Below, piece after piece: positions 44,359 through 48,698 of a DNA stretch of 48,698 nucleotides. A program made the translations under genes and the position numbers. Source of the stretch: JAEUIG01 sp046349775 (GTDB lineage: Bacteria > Planctomycetota > Planctomycetia > Planctomycetales > Planctomycetaceae); the NCBI GenBank assembly GCA_046349775.1, contig JAXMBS010000043.1, positions 1-48,698 of the forward strand, given 5' to 3'. The notes under the pieces are model-generated. The model was not told where the DNA came from, ran no database searches, and saw only the letters and a program-made list of their open reading frames with translations. How positions within the stretch are numbered: position 1 is the first letter of the stretch; each line of letters opens with the position of its first letter.

Positions 44359-44540
44359 CACCTGCGCTACATTCCACTTCGAAAAGTACGTATTGGGGCG
44401 AATCAACCCCGCGGCTATTGTCATCGCACAGAGGGCCTTTCGCGTTGGTTCCACGCGGGAAAACGGCAAGCCAGTTCGCAGTGACAGCACTCTCGCGGTG
44501 CACGTGGGCAGGCGAGCCCGCCCCATCAGGTCACGACGAA

Positions 44541-45948
44541 CTAGGCGCTCTCAGGCTCGTATGCGGCCGCCAGGACCTCGACCGGATGCAGAACCGGGAT
44601 GTCACGGCCGCGGTGACGCAATTCGGCGGCGATTTGCAGCGTGCAGCCGGCGTTGCCGCAGATCACGGCCTCCGCGCCGGTGGCTTCGATGTTGCGACGT
44701 TTTCGTTCCCCGAGACGGTCGGCCATCTCCGGTTCAACCAGGTTGTAGCTTCCAGCCGCACCACAACAGATGTCGGACTCAGCCAGCGGCGCCAGTTCCA
44801 GGCCGGGGACCAGTTGCAGCAATCCGCGCGGCTGTTCGCGGACGCGCTGGGCGTGGGCCAGATGGCACGCATCGTGATAAGTCGCCTTGAGACGAACCGG
44901 CGTTACCGGCGGCCGCAGCCCCAGCCGCATGAGGAATTCGGAGACGTCCTGCACTTTGCGGGCGAAGGTTCCCAGTCGCTGCGAGACGGCATCATCCTGC
45001 GGACGCAATTCGTGGGCGACGTGCGCGTAGTCCTTGAGCATGGACCCGCAGCCGGCAACGTTAATGATCACGGCGTCGACGGACTCCGCATCAAAAGCGA
45101 CCGCGTTCGCTTCGGCCAGCCGGAGCGCTTCCTCTCCAGCCCCGCTGTGGTAATGGATCGCGCCGCAGCAGACCTGGCCGCGCGGAATGATCACGTCGCA
45201 ACCGTTGAGTTGCAAAACCCGCGCGGTCGCCCGATTGACATGCGGGAACATCGCATCGGCAACACAACCGGTAAACAAGGCGACGCGAGCCCGCTTCTCG
45301 CCGACGGCCGGCAGAAAGTCTGGCAGCTCCGGGCCGCGCGGTCGGAGCCGGGGCAAGAGCCGCTGCATGCGTCGCAACTTTTCCGGCAGGAGGCGATCGA
45401 GGCCAATCGCTTCCATCAACCGATCAAGTCGCAGCCATTGCATCACGCGGGCCGGGGCCAGCGCCCAACGCAACCGGCGCGGATACGGGAACAGCCCGTA
45501 CAGGATCCAGCGTTCGAACCAGCCGGGGGCCGCACCGGTCTGTTGTTGCCCGCGCGGCGCATATCGACGCGGAAGGCTCGATGAGCCGCCTGCAACAGAC
45601 CCCCCGAAGGACACGCCGTCTCGCAACTGCGGCAATCGAGACATGATCCAAGTGCCTGGACACGGTATCGCTGAGTGAAATCCCCGGGCGATCGGCGACG
45701 GGCGCGCATTAAGTAGATGCGGCTGCGGGGCTATCGTTCTCATTGCCGGTCTCGAGGTACGTCGGGGCACGCGGCGGTGCACAAGCCGCACGGACGCAGT
45801 CAAGGAACTTGTCGGCTCGATGGACGATCCTCGCTGCTGCGACGCGGTCGGGCAATAGAAGCAGACGATTTAGTGGCGGGTGGCATGAGTCGGCGTGTTG
45901 GTGTTCCGCTTCATCATAGGGGAGGGTGGCGGCAACCAACTGCGGCAT
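44541..45948 (-). CDS. glcF: Glycolate oxidase iron-sulfur subunit (GlcF-type), N-terminal module frameshifted several times
   Basis: The C-terminal body is continuous and clear: 'RVALFTGCVADAMFPHVNRATARVLQLNGCDVIIPRGQVCCGAIHYHSGA', 'NVAGCGSMLKDYAHVAHEL', 'ATYHDACHLAHAQRVREQPRGLL' and 'ESDICCGAAGSYNLVEPEMADRLGERKRRNIEATGAEAVICGNAGCTLQI', i.e. two CCG/heterodisulfide-reductase domains. The N-terminus should carry two [4Fe-4S] motifs. Both exist but in other frames: CVRCGLCTAACP around 45764-45799 (needs one inserted base) and CLDCRSCETACP around 45606-45645. At least four frame changes lie between 45560 and 45800. ATG 45948 is a tentative start. With GlcD (absent here) and GlcE it would oxidise glycolate or D-lactate at the membrane. 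Confidence 0.8.
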
Positions 45949-45957
45949 CACCTGTTG

Positions 45958-45974
45958 GCTGGGTCTGACCCAGC
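45958..45974. repeat. Perfect hairpin between glcE and glcF
   Basis: GCTGGGT-CTG-ACCCAGC is a perfect 7-bp inverted repeat with a 3-base loop, 9 bases upstream of the tentative glcF start and 28 bases after the glcE stop. No T-tract follows on the minus strand. It may be a small palindromic repeat unit or an mRNA processing or attenuation structure. Confidence 0.6.
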
Positions 45975-46002
45975 TTAAATACACCTTAACGGCGGAACGG
46001 AT

Positions 46003-47278
46003 TTACCGATTTGAGTCAACCCGGCAAAACTCGGTCGCCAACGAGTCTATTTCGAGGATTGCGGCCGAGGAAGCCGCGTTGAGGACGCGGTGCGGATCGG
46101 AGAGGCCGCGAATCCCGTCAGCCAGCCGCGGTCGAGTCCGACGGAGTGGCCGAACAGGTCCAACTGCGATTTCCAGCTGGAATCGCAGGTCCAGACGACC
46201 AGCCCTTCCCCACCATGACGACTGGCGCGGGCGCGGAGGGGATTGAGCCGCACGAGGCGTCGTCGGGCCGCGTGCACGAATCGGGGAAATGGCCAATGAC
46301 GACTCCATTGCCGGCCCGGGCCTGCAGGGCGATTCCGGCGGCATCCGCGACCAACAGGAATTCCGCCAGGTGTGAGGGGGGCAGCGTCGCCTGAAACGTC
46401 AACGGATCGTCCGACGCCGCCTGGTATTCAATCAGCGCGCGCCACACAGCTTCCGCACTGTCGTCGGCAAGCACCTGTTGCTCCAGGGGATTGTGAGCCG
46501 CGAGTTCTTCGCGGATGCGCTCGGCCTGCCAGCGGGTCTCGACGTTGCTCCCTTCAAATGCGAGACACAGGACCGGATGCTCAGCGGGCAGATCCTGCTG
46601 AATCTCGGAACGAATCTGCCGGGCGGCCTTGGAGTTCAGGACTTCGACGGCCGCTGGGCGGGTCCGCGACTGCAGCAGGTCTTCGACGGCCGCATCGATC
46701 GCCAGCAGATCGCGAAAAGCCGCCCACACCATACGCCGTGTCTCGGGCTGCGGGCGCAACTTCAGCGTGACCTGTGAAATAATGGCCAGCGTCCCCAGCG
46801 AGCCGACCAGCAGCTTGCACAGGTCGTAGCCGGCCACGTTTTTGACGACGCGCCCGCCGGCGGAGAACAATCGCCCCTGACCGTCGATCGCCGAGATGCC
46901 GATGACGTAGTCGCGAAACGTGCCGTTGGCAAACCGGCCTGGTCCGCTGGCGTTCGTGGCGATGGCCCCTCCCAGCGTCGCTCGATGGGCCTGGGGCACA
47001 TCGACGGCAATCCGCTGCTTCTCCGCACTCAGCAGGTTTTGCAAGTCTTCCATACGGACGCCTGCCTCGACGGTAATCGTCATGTCGCGCGCCGGGTAGT
47101 CGACGACGCGCGACAGGCCGTTCAAGTCGATCGTGACCGTGTCAGCCGGGAGAGGGTATCCGAGGCGCAGCGTCGTCCGGCCGCCGACGGCATTCAGCGG
47201 CCGCCGCCCGCCGCGCGCATTGTCCGCGACGAATCGGGCCAGTTCCGACTGTGTGGCCGGGACAAATTCGTCGCTCAT
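46003..47278 (-). CDS. glcE: Glycolate oxidase FAD-binding subunit (GlcE-type), C-terminus frameshifted
   Basis: ATG 47278 starts a PCMH-type FAD domain: 'RRPLNAVGGRTTLRLG', 'TVEAGVRMEDLQNLLSAEKQRIAVDVPQAHRATLGGAIATNASGPGRFANGTFRDYVIGI' and 'GGRVVKNVAGYDLCKLLVGSLGTLAIISQVTLKLRP'. The reading frame is good to 'GNGVVIGHFPDS' (about 46280); then sense moves to 'ARRRLVRLNPLRARASRHGGEGLVVWTCDSSWKSQLDLFG' and, near 46117, to a third frame with 'ADGIRGLSDPHRVLNAAS', ending at 46003. Two single-base indels explain it. Partner of glcF downstream. Divergent from apbE. Confidence 0.8.
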
Positions 47279-47363
47279 GCGATCAGGGAGTACGGTCCGG
47301 GACGCCAGATGTGAATTGTCTGAAAGGCCGGAATAACGGATTTCAACGACGGTTGAAAGGCTG

Positions 47364-47490
47364 CCATCGTTTATGGTTTATGGTTTATGGTTTATCGACA
47401 GGGCCAGGGGTGGCGGGTCAAGTGACAAGGGGACGAAGGGCAGACGCGCACTTCCAGTCGATAAACGATGCACCATCAACGATAAACCAC
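47364..47490. repeat. TTTATGG tandem repeat within a larger inverted repeat
   Basis: Three consecutive TTTATGG units (from about 47370) lead into TTTATCGAC; around 47458-47490 the complementary GTCGATAAACGATG...CGATAAACCAC follows, so the tandem array pairs imperfectly with the right side. It lies in the 215-base divergent gap between glcE and apbE and ends four bases before the apbE start. Confidence 0.65.
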
Positions 47491-47493
47491 TTC

Positions 47494-48624
47494 ATGTCCG
47501 ATGGCCGACCACCGATCACCGACAACCCTCCCGGTAGCAGCCGCCGAGATTTCCTGACCGGCCGGGCGCTGCAACAGGCTGTCGCTACGACGGGCGAGGC
47601 GGCCGTCGAGGCGTTCGTCAATGCGCTCGGCGAGCCGGAACCGCGGGCTTATGACACGTTGCGGCTCGAAACCCGGGCGATGGCGACGACGTGGTCCGTC
47701 ATCCTGGAACCGGGAGCGCCGGAGCGGGTGATGCTCGCCTCCGACGCACTCAGTCTCGTGCACGAACTGGAGGGGCAGCTTTCGGTGTATCGCGAAGACA
47801 CCGACATTTCGCGAATCAACCGGCTGGAGCCCGGTGTGCCGCAGGCCCTCGATCCCGCGCTGCACGCGCTGCTGTCGCAATGTCTCGACTTGTGGCGGCA
47901 GACGGACGGGGCGTTCGACATCGCCGTGCGCGCCCTGATCCTGCTCTGGCGACAGTGCCGCGAAGCCGGTCGGATTCCGTCCGCAGCCGAGTTGACAACC
48001 GCACTGAAATCCACGGGATCGCAGCACGTGCGTCTGGACGCGGCCAATTCGACGATTGCCTTGGACCGTCCGGGAGTCGGACTCGACCTGGGGGCGATCG
48101 GCAAGGGCTATGCCGTCGATCGGGCGGCCGACGTGCTGATGCAATCAGGGATGACCGATTTCGTCCTGCATGGCGGATTCAGCAGTGTCCTCGCCAGCGG
48201 AGATCATGGAGGGCAGGGGGGCTGGCCGATCGGCCTGAAGAATCCGCTGTTCACTGAGGAACGTTACGCCACGTTGCTGTTGCGGAATCAGGCGCTCGCC
48301 ACGAGCGGGTCCAACATCCAGTATTTCCGGCATCAGGGACGGCGGTACGGGCACCTGCTCGATCCGAGAACGGGTTGGCCGGCGGATACTTTGCTCTCGG
48401 TTTCCGTGATTGCCCCCACCGCTGCCCAGGCGGACGCGCTGTCGACGGCTTTCTATGTCATGGGACTCGAAAAGGCCGCGGCTTGGTGCCATAATCGGCC
48501 GGAGATCGGAGCATTGCTGGTTCCCGCGCCGACACACGGGCGCGAGTTGGCGCCGGTGTTGTGCAATATCCCGGCCGAGGTGTTGTACTTTGCCCCCGGG
48601 GCGAGGCAACCGGCCACAAAGTGA
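47494..48624 (+). CDS. apbE: FAD:protein FMN transferase (ApbE family)
   Basis: This is a 376-aa protein from ATG 47494. The N-terminus has 'SSRRDFLTGRALQQAVATT', a twin-arginine-like motif but with a weak hydrophobic segment, so Tat export is uncertain. ApbE motifs: 'ETRAMATTWSVILE', 'ELEGQLSVYREDTDISRINRL', 'DLGAIGKGYAVDRAADVL', 'LHGGFSSVLASG', 'SGSNIQYFRHQGRRYGHLLDPRTGWPAD', and the magnesium/FAD region 'SVIAPTAAQADALSTAFYVMG'. It covalently attaches FMN to Thr/Ser of periplasmic flavoproteins (e.g. Nqr/Rnf subunits, flavin reductases). No partner is in view. No ribosome-binding site is evident in the repeat just upstream. Confidence 0.93.
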   Translation: MSDGRPPITDNPPGSSRRDFLTGRALQQAVATTGEAAVEAFVNALGEPEPRAYDTLRLETRAMATTWSVILEPGAPERVMLASDALSLVHELEGQLSVYREDTDISRINRLEPGVPQALDPALHALLSQCLDLWRQTDGAFDIAVRALILLWRQCREAGRIPSAAELTTALKSTGSQHVRLDAANSTIALDRPGVGLDLGAIGKGYAVDRAADVLMQSGMTDFVLHGGFSSVLASGDHGGQGGWPIGLKNPLFTEERYATLLLRNQALATSGSNIQYFRHQGRRYGHLLDPRTGWPADTLLSVSVIAPTAAQADALSTAFYVMGLEKAAAWCHNRPEIGALLVPAPTHGRELAPVLCNIPAEVLYFAPGARQPATK

Positions 48625-48677
48625 GAAGTTCTCCAGGCCCGGCGTCTGTCGGGACAAATTGACATGAGGGGTTGGCG

Positions 48678-48698
48678 TTGAGCGATTTGAAGCGGGTG
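48678..48698 (+). CDS. Possible start of a further gene, truncated by the window end
   Basis: TTG 48678 begins LSDLKRV (read as MSDLKRV), preceded by GAGGGG about eight bases upstream. Only seven codons are visible, so this is a guess from the ribosome-binding-site-like spacing. Confidence 0.2.

Noticed and set aside
47370..47400. CRISPR-like repeat array
   Set aside because: The TTTATGG units are directly adjacent 7-mers without spacers, and no cas gene is nearby.

Overview
The window reads as a high-GC chromosomal segment of a planctomycete (order Planctomycetales, genus not determinable). The markers are two DUF1549/DUF1553 (planctomycete cytochrome) genes, each followed by a twin-arginine DUF1501 gene, exported PQQ-type beta-propellers with glycine-rich inserts, a secreted EF-hand protein, a 'small basic protein', a Ser/Thr kinase fused to cyclase, AAA and TPR modules, and many short intergenic inverted repeats. 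No rRNA, tRNA, CRISPR array, transposase or phage gene was seen.

Layout. 1-7634 (+): a 5'-truncated probable beta-helix protein, an exported PQQ-like propeller, an exported squalene-cyclase-like repeat protein with a CXXCH motif, a 1008-aa PSCyt1/DUF1549/DUF1553 protein and a DUF1501 protein. 7766-10132 (-): a second PQQ propeller (frameshifted) and a Gly-rich protein with five EF-hands. 10354-15888: a divergent locus with a NodU-type carbamoyltransferase fused to an SxtJ-like membrane domain plus DUF5989 on the minus strand, and an SGNH-hydrolase/TPR protein, an SDR epimerase and a lipocalin-like protein on the plus strand. 16014-21433 (+): an interrupted exported alpha/beta hydrolase and a frameshifted kinase/pseudo-cyclase/AAA/TPR giant. 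21608-25440 (+): the second DUF1549/DUF1553 and DUF1501 pair. 25462-27673 (-): an exported cyclase-family hydrolase and malate dehydrogenase.

27972-37016 (+) is a complete F1Fo ATP synthase operon behind a sigma70-like promoter: AtpZ-like, AtpI-like, a, c, b, b', delta, alpha, gamma, beta, epsilon. The a subunit carries a histidine-rich loop, and the gaps before b', gamma, beta and epsilon each hold a different inverted or direct repeat. Then come an FHA-like protein, the small basic protein, a Nudix hydrolase, a frameshifted YchF-type GTPase, an exported isochorismatase-fold hydrolase, a C-terminal-heme cytochrome, an acetamidase/formamidase, a NarL-type response regulator with Glu at the phospho-acceptor position, a zinc-ribbon protein, heavily frameshifted glcF and glcE, and apbE.

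How genes work together. The ATP synthase genes form one complex. The DUF1549/DUF1553 and DUF1501 pairs are presumed to work together outside the cytoplasmic membrane. The carbamoyltransferase, SGNH and epimerase genes look like a module modifying a glycan or small molecule. GlcE and GlcF would be two subunits of a glycolate/lactate-type oxidase, whose FAD subunit GlcD is not in the window.

Caution: at least six genes carry frame disruptions in which both sides remain conserved. In glcF the two [4Fe-4S] motifs lie in different frames from the body of the protein. This pattern fits local sequence or assembly indels better than decay, but cannot be settled from sequence alone.
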